Part shown: in pieces, positions 1 to 8,089 of the stretch | Numbering within the stretch: the first letter of the stretch is position 1 | How the letters are laid out: every line of letters begins with the position of its first letter | DNA from: Hyphomicrobiaceae bacterium | GTDB lineage: Bacteria > Pseudomonadota > Alphaproteobacteria > Rhizobiales > Devosiaceae | Assembly (NCBI GenBank): GCA_020638095.1 | Contig: JACKJF010000003.1 | Location: 744,001 to 808,000, forward strand | Length of the DNA: 64,000 bases | Reading direction: 5' to 3' | Translations under genes and position numbers: made by a program | The notes under the pieces: generated by a model | Databases searched by the model: none | What the model saw: the letters and a program-made list of their open reading frames with translations, nothing else | What the model was told of the DNA's origin: nothing

Positions 1-138
1 GACGGGTTCGACATGGTTGTTCCGTCCTCCGATATCTCCTTCATCCGCGACGGCGCCTCGGCCGAGCTTGATGCCTATCGCCGCTATCTTGCAGACCGGG
101 GTGAAGCGTCGATTGGCATGGGAGGGGCTTCGAAATGA
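1..138 (+). CDS. HpcH/HpaI-type aldolase, C-terminal fragment (5' end outside window)
   Basis: The frame beginning at base 1 is open for 45 codons and ends at a TGA that overlaps the ATG of the next gene (ATGA). The peptide begins DGFDMVVPSSDISFIRDGAS, and this GFD..V.SD pattern resembles the last beta strand and helix of HpcH/HpaI class II pyruvate aldolases. Such aldolases cleave 2-keto-3-deoxy sugar acids to pyruvate and an aldehyde. The translational coupling to a sugar-acid dehydratase fits that role, because the dehydratase product would be the aldolase substrate. The identification rests on a short tail and on context, so it is tentative. Confidence 0.5.
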   Translation, partial: DGFDMVVPSSDISFIRDGASAELDAYRRYLADRGEASIGMGGASK

Positions 139-1856
139 CCAGAAAACTCCGCAGCCAGGACTGGTTCGGCCGGCAGGACCGGGACGGCTTCAGTCATCGC
201 AGCTGGATGAAGAACCAGGGCCTGCCCGGCCATCTCTTCGACGGTCGGCCGATCATCGGCATCTGCAACACCTTTTCCGAGCTCAACCCCTGCAATGCCC
301 ATCTTCGCAAGATCGCCGACCATGTGAAGCGCGGCGTCTACGAGGCGGGCGGCTTTCCGCTCGAATTCCCCGTCTCGTCCCTTGGCGAAAGCCTGATGCG
401 TCCAACCGCCATGCTCTTTCGCAACCTTGCCAGCATGGACGTCGAAGAAGCTATCCGCGCCTATCCCGTCGACGGGGTTGTGCTGCTCACCGGCTGCGAC
501 AAGACCACGCCGTCACTTGTCATGGGCGCCGCCAGCTGCGACCTGCCGACCATCGTCGTCTCGGGTGGGCCGATGCTGACCGGCCGCTGGCGGGGCCGCA
601 AGCTCGGTTCGGGCACCGATGTCTGGCATTTCGCCGACGCGGTGCGGTCTGGCGCGATGGATTTCGCGGAATTTTCCCAGGCCGAAGCGGCCATGTCGCG
701 TTCCGCCGGCCATTGCATGACCATGGGCACCGCCTCGACCATGGCCAGCATGGTCGAAGCGCTCGGACTGACACTGCCCGAAAATGCTGCCATTCCCGCT
801 GTCGATAGCCGCCGCTACGTGCTCGCCCACGAGTCTGGCAGCCGCATTGTCGGTATGGTCCATGAGGACCTCAGACTGTCGAAGGTCCTGACACGGCCAG
901 CATTTGAAAACGCCATCGTCGTCAACGGCGCCATCGGCGGCTCCACCAACGCCGTCATCCACCTTCTGGCCATTGCCGGCCGCATGGGCGTCGATATCGA
1001 CCTTTCAGACTGGGACCGGCTCGGCCGCAATGTACCCTGCCTCGTCAACCTCATGCCGTCAGGCGCGCACCAGATGGAAGATTTCTACTATGCCGGCGGC
1101 CTGCCCGCAGTGATGAAGGAAATCGAAAATCTGCTGCACGGCGGGGCGCTGACCGTCACCGGCCGCTCGATCTCGGACAATATCGCCGATGCCGAATGCC
1201 ATGACCGCGATGTCATCCACGAGCTGGCCTCGCCCTTCAAGCCAGAGGGTGGCATCGCGGTTCTGCGGGGCAATCTCGCGCCCGACGGTGCGGTGATCAA
1301 ACCGTCTGCGGCCTCGCCGCACCTTTTGAAACATCGCGGTCGGGCCGTGGTGTTCGAGAGCATTGAGCAACTTCATTCGACCATCGACGACGACGATCTA
1401 GACATCGACGAAAATTCGGTGATGGTCCTGAAACATTGCGGACCCAAAGGCTATCCGGGCATGGCTGAGGTCGGCAACATGCCGCTGCCCGCAAAGCTCT
1501 TGAAGCGCGGCATCACCGACATGGTCCGGATTTCCGATGCGCGCATGAGCGGCACCGCCTTCGGCACGGTCGTCCTCCATGTTGCTCCTGAAGCCGCCAT
1601 CGGTGGGCCGCTCGCTCTCGTCCAAAATGGCGACATGATCGAACTCGACGTTTCGGCGCGAAGGATCGCCCTCGACGTACCGGAAGCCGAACTCGCCCGC
1701 CGGCGCGACGCCTGGCAGCCGCCCCCGTCCCCGCCCGATGCACGCGGCGGCTATTCCGGACTTTTTGTCCGCCATGTCATGCAGGCCGACCGCGGCGCCG
1801 ATTTCGATTTCCTCGTGGGTTGTCGCGGCAACGAGGTTGTGCGCGAGAGCCATTGA
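135..1856 (+). CDS. IlvD/Edd-family sugar-acid dehydratase (L-arabinonate dehydratase-like)
   Basis: This 573-residue cytoplasmic protein belongs to the dihydroxy-acid/6-phosphogluconate dehydratase family. It has the expected cysteines for an Fe-S cluster, in NPCNAHL near residue 57, TGCDKTTP near residue 125 and GHCMTMGTAST near residue 195. The family conserved GAIGGSTNAVIHL and the C-terminal HCGPKGYPGMAEVGNM and SDARMSG segments are also present. Length and the N-terminal RSQDWFG match the sugar-acid subgroup, such as rhizobial L-arabinonate or D-xylonate dehydratase, better than IlvD. It would convert an aldonate to its 2-keto-3-deoxy acid. It overlaps the preceding aldolase by 4 bp. 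The exact substrate cannot be read from the sequence. Confidence 0.9.
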   Translation: MTRKLRSQDWFGRQDRDGFSHRSWMKNQGLPGHLFDGRPIIGICNTFSELNPCNAHLRKIADHVKRGVYEAGGFPLEFPVSSLGESLMRPTAMLFRNLASMDVEEAIRAYPVDGVVLLTGCDKTTPSLVMGAASCDLPTIVVSGGPMLTGRWRGRKLGSGTDVWHFADAVRSGAMDFAEFSQAEAAMSRSAGHCMTMGTASTMASMVEALGLTLPENAAIPAVDSRRYVLAHESGSRIVGMVHEDLRLSKVLTRPAFENAIVVNGAIGGSTNAVIHLLAIAGRMGVDIDLSDWDRLGRNVPCLVNLMPSGAHQMEDFYYAGGLPAVMKEIENLLHGGALTVTGRSISDNIADAECHDRDVIHELASPFKPEGGIAVLRGNLAPDGAVIKPSAASPHLLKHRGRAVVFESIEQLHSTIDDDDLDIDENSVMVLKHCGPKGYPGMAEVGNMPLPAKLLKRGITDMVRISDARMSGTAFGTVVLHVAPEAAIGGPLALVQNGDMIELDVSARRIALDVPEAELARRRDAWQPPPSPPDARGGYSGLFVRHVMQADRGADFDFLVGCRGNEVVRESH

Positions 1857-1910
1857 GTGACAGTGTTGCCCGGACCGGAATGCGGCCCGTTTCTGGCCGG
1901 GGACTGAACG

Positions 1911-3005
1911 ATGGGTGACAAAAGATCGCGGCGCAGCGCCAACGAACAGGTCGCAGCCGAATTGAGGCGCATGGCGACGACGCTGGCGCCCGGCGCACGC
2001 CTGCCGACGGTGCGCGAACTGGCCGGGCGCTTTGCCGTCACCCAGCATGCCATCCAGTCGGCCATCGCGGCGCTCAATGCCGAGGGACTGGTCGAATCGC
2101 ATGTGGGGCGCGGCACTTTCGTCGCGACCGGCACCCCGAAGGTCCGGGCCACGAAGAAACGCCGGGTTCTCACGCTCATGCATCGCACCGAATACGAGCG
2201 GGGTGATGCCATCGGCCAGCTCATCCACGACAAGCTGATCGCGCGCGGCCATCGCTCGCTGGTGCTCACCTACAGCGACGTGTCGGACGCGATGACCGTC
2301 CTCAAGGACGGACCGCAATACGACGCCTGCATCCTGCAGCCGAGAACGTCGTTCATTCCCGTTCGCCTCTTGGGTCTGCTCAAGGAACGCAGCAGCAACG
2401 TTTTGCTCGAAATGCGGGTGGTCGACCGGCTCGATGTCGACGCAGTCTCGAACGATCCGGCCAAATGCACCGAGCTCATTCTCGATCATCTGACTGCCCT
2501 CGGTCATCGGCGCATTGCCTGGGTGGTCGAGGAACACGAAGACTATTTCTACGAACTCACCCTGCCGCTCTTTCGTGCCTATCGCCACTGGAACGGTTTG
2601 ACCGAAGCCGAAACCCCGATCGTCATGTTGCCCAAACCTGAGCGCATGTTCGGCTTTGCCGATCTCGCCGGTGGCATTTCGCACCTCTTCGAAAACGGAC
2701 CGGAAACCGCGCCGACCGCGGTGGTGCTGCTGACCTTCGACAGCGCCGCACGAATTCTCTCGGCATTCGAACGGCTAGGCCTTCGCATTCCCGAAGATGT
2801 GAGCGTCATCCGCATCGGAACGCCGAACCTTGACACGGACCATGCGCAAAAGATTGCGACGGTCGGGCGGCCAACCGAGCAGGCGGCGGAATTCGTGCTC
2901 CGCCGCCTCGAATGGCGCTGGGAAAACCCGACCGCAGTCTTTTCGACCTACTACGACACGCCAAAGCTTGAGCCCTTTTCAAGCACAGCCGCGCCACGGG
3001 CGTGA
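1911..3005 (+). CDS. GntR-type transcriptional regulator with LacI-like sensor domain
   Basis: The 364-residue protein has an N-terminal winged helix of GntR type (about residues 8-68: LPTVRELAGRFAVTQHAIQ, then VESHVGRGTFV). This is followed by a periplasmic-binding-protein-like sensor of the LacI/PurR kind (about residues 80-350), with a recognisable DHLTALGHRRIAWV segment. This architecture is used by sugar-responsive regulators in which a GntR DNA-binding head replaces the LacI head. A GGGGA ribosome-binding site lies 7 bases before the ATG. It is 54 bp downstream of the dehydratase on the same strand, so it may be co-transcribed and control this cluster. The ligand is unknown. Confidence 0.85.
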   Translation: MGDKRSRRSANEQVAAELRRMATTLAPGARLPTVRELAGRFAVTQHAIQSAIAALNAEGLVESHVGRGTFVATGTPKVRATKKRRVLTLMHRTEYERGDAIGQLIHDKLIARGHRSLVLTYSDVSDAMTVLKDGPQYDACILQPRTSFIPVRLLGLLKERSSNVLLEMRVVDRLDVDAVSNDPAKCTELILDHLTALGHRRIAWVVEEHEDYFYELTLPLFRAYRHWNGLTEAETPIVMLPKPERMFGFADLAGGISHLFENGPETAPTAVVLLTFDSAARILSAFERLGLRIPEDVSVIRIGTPNLDTDHAQKIATVGRPTEQAAEFVLRRLEWRWENPTAVFSTYYDTPKLEPFSSTAAPRA

Positions 3006-3074
3006 CCCCCCGGCGCGCTTGGCGGAACAGTCCGCCTCGGTCTTTCCGGTTGAGAAACGTGACAAACCAGAGGG

Positions 3075-5015
3075 TCAGAGGCTCAGTCTGAACCGCGCGA
3101 CAAGGTCGCCTCCCCACCACATGGGGAAGTTCGTTCCCCACTTGTTGTTGTGAAGATTGAAGCGGATTCCGCTACTGAAATCTGGCCGCTCCGCCTCGTA
3201 TCGCATGAATGGCGTGCCGCAAGGCGCGACCAATGGTGTGTCGAGCGGGACCACCGTGATCATGGCACTGTTGCAGGCCGCTTCCACGGCCTCGACTGCC
3301 TGCAATTGCCCGCCGCCCCTGCGCGCGATCCGGTCCGTGCCCTGCCAGAGACCCATTTTGCGGAATCGCCACCCATTGGCGCTCTGCGGCGTGAAGGTGA
3401 GAAAGCTTGCTTCGGGCATGCGGTTGGCCGGTTTGCCGCGCGCGATCAGTGTCAGCTCGAGGGTTGCCTCATCGATCGGCCTGACAACGATTTCGACGCT
3501 TTCGGGTGCACCCAACTCTGCGTGCGCTACCTCATCGAAACGCGCGGTTACGGATACGGCGTCTTCGCTTCGAACCGCGCGGGCAAACTGCGGAGACCAG
3601 TCGGCCGATCGCGCCGTTCGGGCTTTATCGAGGCCCGGCTTGGCATGATCAAGAATGGCCCATTCCGGCCGCCGCGTCAGATAGGTGTCGAGATGCGCGG
3701 CAACATCGTTCGCATCGTAGGATTCGTAGCGGAAGCCCATCAGCGAACCACCAGCCCCCTCAAGTCGGCATCCACGGGGCGCGGTCAGAGATGCGATGTC
3801 GCCGCTCGCTGCGTCGACCGTCAGGCTCCAGCAGCCAACGGCAATCACGCTTCCAGCGTCAACCGCTTCGCCCGACAGTGGCATGGGCGCGGGCCCGTCC
3901 GCCTCCGCAAGCGCCGTTACGCGGTCCTCGGCGTTGAGCTGGGCAAGTGCGGTATCGAGATAGGTCCGCTGCTCGGTCCAGGATTGCTCCGCGTAATCGA
4001 AGCGCGGATCGGTCGAACGCATCTTTTCGAAATCTGCCCTGTCCCAGGCCGTTTCGTCCCTGAGAAATGTCTTGATGTCGACGCCCCATGTGTGTTCGGG
4101 CACCATGGCGAGGCCGCGTCCGAAAGCACGCCGCGAGGGCGTCAGACTCTCGGCTGCGAAACGGTCGTAGACGCGCTGCAGTGCCAGAAACCGGCTGACC
4201 TTGGCCGGGTCCGTCCCGGCGCCATGAATCCACGAATCGCCGATTTCGAGGTTGAGAACCGGAAAGCTCTCGCGCATTTGCCAGAGGATGTCGCCGAACG
4301 CGTCGAGCGATGATGCGCGCACGTTCGCGCCGGGATGTTCTGCCGCGAGATGGCGATAGGCATCGACGGTTTGCGAAATCCCCTGCGGCCCCAGATTGTC
4401 GTTCGTATGCGCGAAACTGAGGCCCTGATCGCTCCCTTCTGGAAAGTGCGTCGCCCCATAGGAATCCTGGTACATGACCACGATCTCTTCTCCCGTGTCT
4501 GCGCGCCAGCGAAAGATGTCGGGCACGTCGGGCACTGGCGAAGCCTCATTGACCCCAAGGTGCAGGAATTTGACTCCCGCCTCGGCAAGCAACGGAACGA
4601 TGCCGCGCGTGTGACCAGGAACGTCGGTCATTTTGGCTGCGACCGTTTTCCGCCCGAACCGCTGATCGAGCTCCTGACTGTAGGAAAGTCCGGCGCGGAA
4701 AAGCGCAGGCGACATCAGCTCCGAATGCGTGGTGAAGGGCAGGGCATGCCAGCGGATCAGCCCGAGATCGATGGCCCGTTCAAGACGCCGGACGTTTTCG
4801 GGCGCCGCGCAGTCGAGATAGTCCGCGATAAGCCAGGCTCCCGTCGTCCAGACGAATTTCGGATTGGCTGGGTCCTCAAAATGGAAATGCTCCGCTGTGT
4901 CGAGTGCCTGCGGAATGTAGTGGGCGTGGTACTGTTGCCGGACCTTTTCGGCATGGTTGGTGAAGCCGATATCGAGATGGGTCTTGAAGACGAGATGGAT
5001 CGTCGTTCCGGGCAT
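3075..5015 (-). CDS. DUF5054 / GH38-like alpha-mannosidase-fold protein
   Basis: This protein of 646 residues starts TIHLVFKTHLDIGFTN, the HxDxGFT pattern that opens the GH38-type seven-stranded catalytic barrel and supplies zinc ligands. A later DVPGHTRGIVPLLAEAGVKFLH segment and an MVPEHTWGVDIKTFLRD segment fit the DUF5054 family, whose members resemble GH38 alpha-mannosidases but are barely characterised. No signal peptide is visible, so it is probably cytoplasmic and acts on imported oligosaccharide. The frame extends upstream to a GTG at 5060 and an ATG at 5057. I chose the ATG at 5015 because GGAG lies 9 bases before it and the conserved fold starts there. It is convergent with the GntR-LacI gene. 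Confidence 0.75.
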   Translation of the reverse strand: MPGTTIHLVFKTHLDIGFTNHAEKVRQQYHAHYIPQALDTAEHFHFEDPANPKFVWTTGAWLIADYLDCAAPENVRRLERAIDLGLIRWHALPFTTHSELMSPALFRAGLSYSQELDQRFGRKTVAAKMTDVPGHTRGIVPLLAEAGVKFLHLGVNEASPVPDVPDIFRWRADTGEEIVVMYQDSYGATHFPEGSDQGLSFAHTNDNLGPQGISQTVDAYRHLAAEHPGANVRASSLDAFGDILWQMRESFPVLNLEIGDSWIHGAGTDPAKVSRFLALQRVYDRFAAESLTPSRRAFGRGLAMVPEHTWGVDIKTFLRDETAWDRADFEKMRSTDPRFDYAEQSWTEQRTYLDTALAQLNAEDRVTALAEADGPAPMPLSGEAVDAGSVIAVGCWSLTVDAASGDIASLTAPRGCRLEGAGGSLMGFRYESYDANDVAAHLDTYLTRRPEWAILDHAKPGLDKARTARSADWSPQFARAVRSEDAVSVTARFDEVAHAELGAPESVEIVVRPIDEATLELTLIARGKPANRMPEASFLTFTPQSANGWRFRKMGLWQGTDRIARRGGGQLQAVEAVEAACNSAMITVVPLDTPLVAPCGTPFMRYEAERPDFSSGIRFNLHNNKWGTNFPMWWGGDLVARFRLSL

Positions 5016-5162
5016 TCTTGAGGCACTCCATTTATTGGTGAAGTTGGCAGAGGCCATCACTCCGCGAGACTTTGCAGGTGGAATTCAGGCCCGGGTAAAA
5101 GCGGCAAAACCGGCCTCTGGCGCTACCTTTCGGCATCCGCAAGTACCGGGCTCCGCGGTCGA

Positions 5163-6647
5163 TCAGGCTGCGCCGCGCGCCGGCGAAGTCAGTTCCGCAG
5201 CCTCGACGAAGGCCTGGCGCAGCGACTGGAAGGCCGCCGGCATGTGGCGCTCGTTGATTGCCGCATAGCCGAGAACCAGTCCCGACGCCGCGCGTCCATG
5301 GCGGTATTGCATCGATAACGGCGAGACGTTGAGGCCGCGTTGGCGCGCTGCCGCCGCGATGGCAACATCGTCGAGCCCGGCCCTGAGTTCGCCGACGAAC
5401 TGGATGCCGGCATCGGTTTGCCTCAGCTTCATCCAGTCCCCGAGTTGGGCCTGCGCATGGGTGCGGAAGACCTGGCGCCGTGAGGCATAGATCTTGCGCA
5501 TGCGTTTGAGGTGCTTGCTCATGTGCCCTTCGTCAATGAAATCGGCCAGGGCAGCCTGCAGCAAGAGCGGCGCGAACTGGCCGGTAATGCTGAGCGCCCG
5601 CGAAATGTCTGGGAGCAGGAATTCCGGCAACACCATGAAGCCGAGGCGAAGGGCCGGAAACAGCAGTTTCGCAAAGGTGCCGACATAGATGACCCGGTCG
5701 GCAGCATCGACCCCCTGCATCGCGGGAACGGGCCGTCCGTGGAATCGGTATTCGCCGTCGAAATCGTCCTCGACCACGAGCGCATCCATGCGCTCGGCAA
5801 GTTCCATCAGGCGCAGCCGCTGTTCCATGCGCATGGTTGCGCCGAGCGGGTGCTGGCAGGCGGGCGTCACATAGATCAGCCGCGGGGTCTGCCTCACCGG
5901 CGGGTCGAGACGCCATCCCTTGCCGTCGACATGGAGCGGCAGTAGCTGGGCCCCGGCTGCAACGAACGCCGCTTGGGCGCCGTAATAGCCCGGCTCTTCG
6001 ACCCAGACCGAGTCGCCAGGATCGAGCAGCACCCGCGCTAGAATGTCGAGCGCCGCCTGCGCTCCGGTCGTGATGATGATCTGTTCGGGCTTGCACCGCA
6101 CGCCGCGCGAGACCTTCACATAGTCGGCAATGGCCCGCTGCAACGGCGGATAACCGCTGACGCTGTAAGTGCCGAAGAGGTCGTTGCGCGCGACCTTTGC
6201 GCGCCTCGACAGAAGCCGGCTCCAGGTCGCGAACGGAAAACTGTCGGCGTCCGGCATGCCGGGATGAAAGGCGAGATGGCCGGGTGCCCCGTGATGCGAA
6301 GGCTGGCGGAGCATCAACTGCCCGCGCGCCGATAACATCCGCCTCCGGTCCGGGGTCTCTTCATCCGCCTGGGGTGAGGTGCGTTCGGGTAGATCGACCA
6401 CCGTCGGCCGGGCGCCGGGCCGGCCGATTATGTATCCCTCGGTCGCCAGCTGCTCGTAGACGCTGACAACCGTATTGCGCGCAACTTCCAGATCCTGCGC
6501 CAATGACCGCGATGACGGCAGGGCATATCCGGCCGCCAGTACCCGCTCCTCGATCATCCGGCGCAAATGACCGTAAAGCTGGCGGTGCAATGGGATTGCC
6601 AATGCCCGGTCCAGCGACACCGAATCGAGTGGAAACGACTGTTTCAC
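5163..6647 (-). CDS. MocR-type regulator (GntR winged helix fused to aminotransferase-like domain)
   Basis: The 494-residue protein has a GntR winged helix (about residues 15-75: LPSSRSLAQDLEVARNTVVSVYEQLATEGY). A linker joins it to a fold-type I aminotransferase domain (about 120-480). The pyridoxal phosphate lysine is visible in YVGTFAKLLFPALRLGF, and the VEEPGYYGAQAAF and VVEDDFDGEYRF blocks are typical of the MocR/PdxR group. These regulators sense amino compounds or PLP adducts. I chose a GTG start at 6647 because GGAGG precedes it by 6-7 bases; an upstream ATG at 6680 would place this ribosome-binding site inside the gene. An inverted repeat at 6683-6710 lies just upstream and may be its own operator. 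Confidence 0.85.
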   Translation of the reverse strand: MKQSFPLDSVSLDRALAIPLHRQLYGHLRRMIEERVLAAGYALPSSRSLAQDLEVARNTVVSVYEQLATEGYIIGRPGARPTVVDLPERTSPQADEETPDRRRMLSARGQLMLRQPSHHGAPGHLAFHPGMPDADSFPFATWSRLLSRRAKVARNDLFGTYSVSGYPPLQRAIADYVKVSRGVRCKPEQIIITTGAQAALDILARVLLDPGDSVWVEEPGYYGAQAAFVAAGAQLLPLHVDGKGWRLDPPVRQTPRLIYVTPACQHPLGATMRMEQRLRLMELAERMDALVVEDDFDGEYRFHGRPVPAMQGVDAADRVIYVGTFAKLLFPALRLGFMVLPEFLLPDISRALSITGQFAPLLLQAALADFIDEGHMSKHLKRMRKIYASRRQVFRTHAQAQLGDWMKLRQTDAGIQFVGELRAGLDDVAIAAAARQRGLNVSPLSMQYRHGRAASGLVLGYAAINERHMPAAFQSLRQAFVEAAELTSPARGAA

Positions 6648-6682
6648 GTTGCCTCCCTCCCTTTTTGGCCCAGCGTTCATCC

Positions 6683-6710
6683 AAACTGGATACTATACAA
6701 GTGACAGTTT
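6683..6710. promoter_or_regulatory. Candidate MocR operator: AAACTG-N16-CAGTTT dyad
   Basis: AAACTG at 6683-6688 and its exact reverse complement CAGTTT at 6705-6710 flank an AT-rich core (ACTATACAAGT). The site is 36 bp upstream of the chosen start of the MocR-type regulator. Its position over the likely promoter suggests autoregulation. The assignment is an inference from symmetry and position. Confidence 0.45.
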
Positions 6711-7001
6711 TGCGACGAAACATGGAACCACTTATCGGGCGACCTTTGTGCTACCCATGCGGCCGGGCAACCAAAGACCGGAACGCGATATGGTGCTGCA
6801 CCGATTTGGCGCGGCGCCTCGCGGGTGCCGGCACCTTGAGATAGCGCCGGACCCACAAAAGTTTCGAATTCAGGAAAACCATCCGGTCCAGCGCCATCAG
6901 GCAAAGTACCGTTCGAGCCCTCCAGATATTCCGATAGTCCCGCTTCTTGTCTCGGTGCGCGTTGGTGACAATCGCGTGTCGCCGGGAACGACGAAGCGAC
7001 A

Positions 7002-7037
7002 ATCTGGACCTGCCGGATTGAGCAACACTGGTTCTTG
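7002..7037 (+). promoter_or_regulatory. Tandem half-sites upstream of iolE
   Basis: ACTGGTTCTTG at 7027-7037 is preceded 24 bp upstream by the weaker CTGGACCTG at 7004. The same arrangement occurs upstream of three other transcription units of this island (9195-9229, 13848-13896, 15424-15458). Direct repeats with this spacing are compatible with a dimeric regulator bound to one face of the helix. Confidence 0.4.
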
Positions 7038-7094
7038 CTGCCACGACGCGGCGATATGTAACGCTGGGCAACTTTTCCCGCTTCAGGTCGCTAC

Positions 7095-8000
7095 ATGTCC
7101 GTTCGTCTCGCCATCAATCCCATTACCTGGAGCAACGACGATGACCCGGCGCTGGGTGGTGATATCCCGCTCGAAACGTGTCTGGCCGAAACGGAACAGG
7201 CGGGTTATGCGGGTACGGAATTCGGGTTTAAGTTTCCAAGAACGACGCCGGAACTCACTGAAATTCTTGGAAAATACCATCTCAGCCTGGTCTCGGCCTG
7301 GTACGATGGCCGCATCCTTGAGAAGGACGTTGAAGACGAGTTCGATGCCATCCTGCCTCACCTGACCATGCTCCGGGACCAGGGGTGCAAACTCGTCGTT
7401 TACGCGGACACGTCGCGCGGACGTCACGGCAGCATATTCCGGCCGGTTTCGGAGCGTCCCCGCCTGGCCGCCGACGAATGGGCGCCCTATGGGCGCAAGA
7501 TCACCGCCCTGGCCGAAAGGTTCGCCGATTTTGGCGTTCGCATGGCCTTTCACCACCACATGGGCACCATCGTTGAAACCGATGCCGAGGTTGATGAACT
7601 GATGGCGCGGACCGGCGAAGCGGTTGGTCTCCTGTTCGACACGGGCCACTGCGTTTACGCCCACGGCGATCCCGCCGCACTCCTTGAGCGCCATATTGCC
7701 CGCGTCAATCACGTCCACTGCAAGGATGTGCGGCGTGATGTTCTCGAGCGCGCCTGGGAAACGGACATGAGCTTCATGGAGGCGGTCCTCTCCGGCATCT
7801 TCACCGTGCCGGGCGACGGCAGCATCGATTATGTACCGCTGCTGAAGCGGCTCTGCGATGCCGGCTACGTAGGCTGGCTGGTCGTCGAGGCCGAACAGGA
7901 TCCCGCCAAGGCCCATCCGCTGACATACGCGACCATGGGTTATCGGAATCTCAGGGGACTCGCGCGTGCCGCGGGCTTCGACGTTGTTGAAAAGGCCTGA
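7095..8000 (+). CDS. iolE: Inosose dehydratase (2-keto-myo-inositol dehydratase)
   Basis: At 301 residues this is the usual IolE length. It has the family start INPITWSNDD, the barrel segments AFHHHMGTIVETDAEVDEL and GLLFDTGHCVYAHGD, and the C-terminal FTVPGDGSIDYVPLL and WLVVEAEQDPAKAHP. All of these correspond to the Bacillus enzyme as I recall it. It is a xylose-isomerase-like TIM barrel that uses a divalent metal to dehydrate 2-keto-myo-inositol in the myo-inositol pathway. It is followed by a Gfo/Idh dehydrogenase gene, which could supply the keto compound. No iolB, iolC, iolD or iolG cluster accompanies it here, so the physiological substrate may be an inositol-containing glycan or another cyclitol. 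Confidence 0.85.
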   Translation: MSVRLAINPITWSNDDDPALGGDIPLETCLAETEQAGYAGTEFGFKFPRTTPELTEILGKYHLSLVSAWYDGRILEKDVEDEFDAILPHLTMLRDQGCKLVVYADTSRGRHGSIFRPVSERPRLAADEWAPYGRKITALAERFADFGVRMAFHHHMGTIVETDAEVDELMARTGEAVGLLFDTGHCVYAHGDPAALLERHIARVNHVHCKDVRRDVLERAWETDMSFMEAVLSGIFTVPGDGSIDYVPLLKRLCDAGYVGWLVVEAEQDPAKAHPLTYATMGYRNLRGLARAAGFDVVEKA

Positions 8001-8089
8001 CCGTGTCCCGTCCGGCAACTGAACCGGGGCACCTCATCCGCCCCGACCTTTGCCGGCGAAAATGAGCTCGTGGTTGTGAGGAAATGTCC

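Larger units (their letters stand above)
6648..7094. other. Intergenic region between the MocR gene and iolE
   Basis: This 447-bp divergent space shows no convincing gene. It holds the leader of the MocR-type gene, a candidate operator at 6683-6710 and a tandem half-site pair at 7002-7037 close to iolE. The stretch 6720-7000 has open frames on both strands, but they lack ribosome-binding sites and family similarity. Confidence 0.6.

Noticed and set aside
3150..4313. Long open frame (387 codons) on the plus strand across the DUF5054 gene
   Set aside because: It is antisense to a gene with clear GH38-like motifs, shows no family pattern and has no ribosome-binding site. GC-rich DNA produces such shadows.
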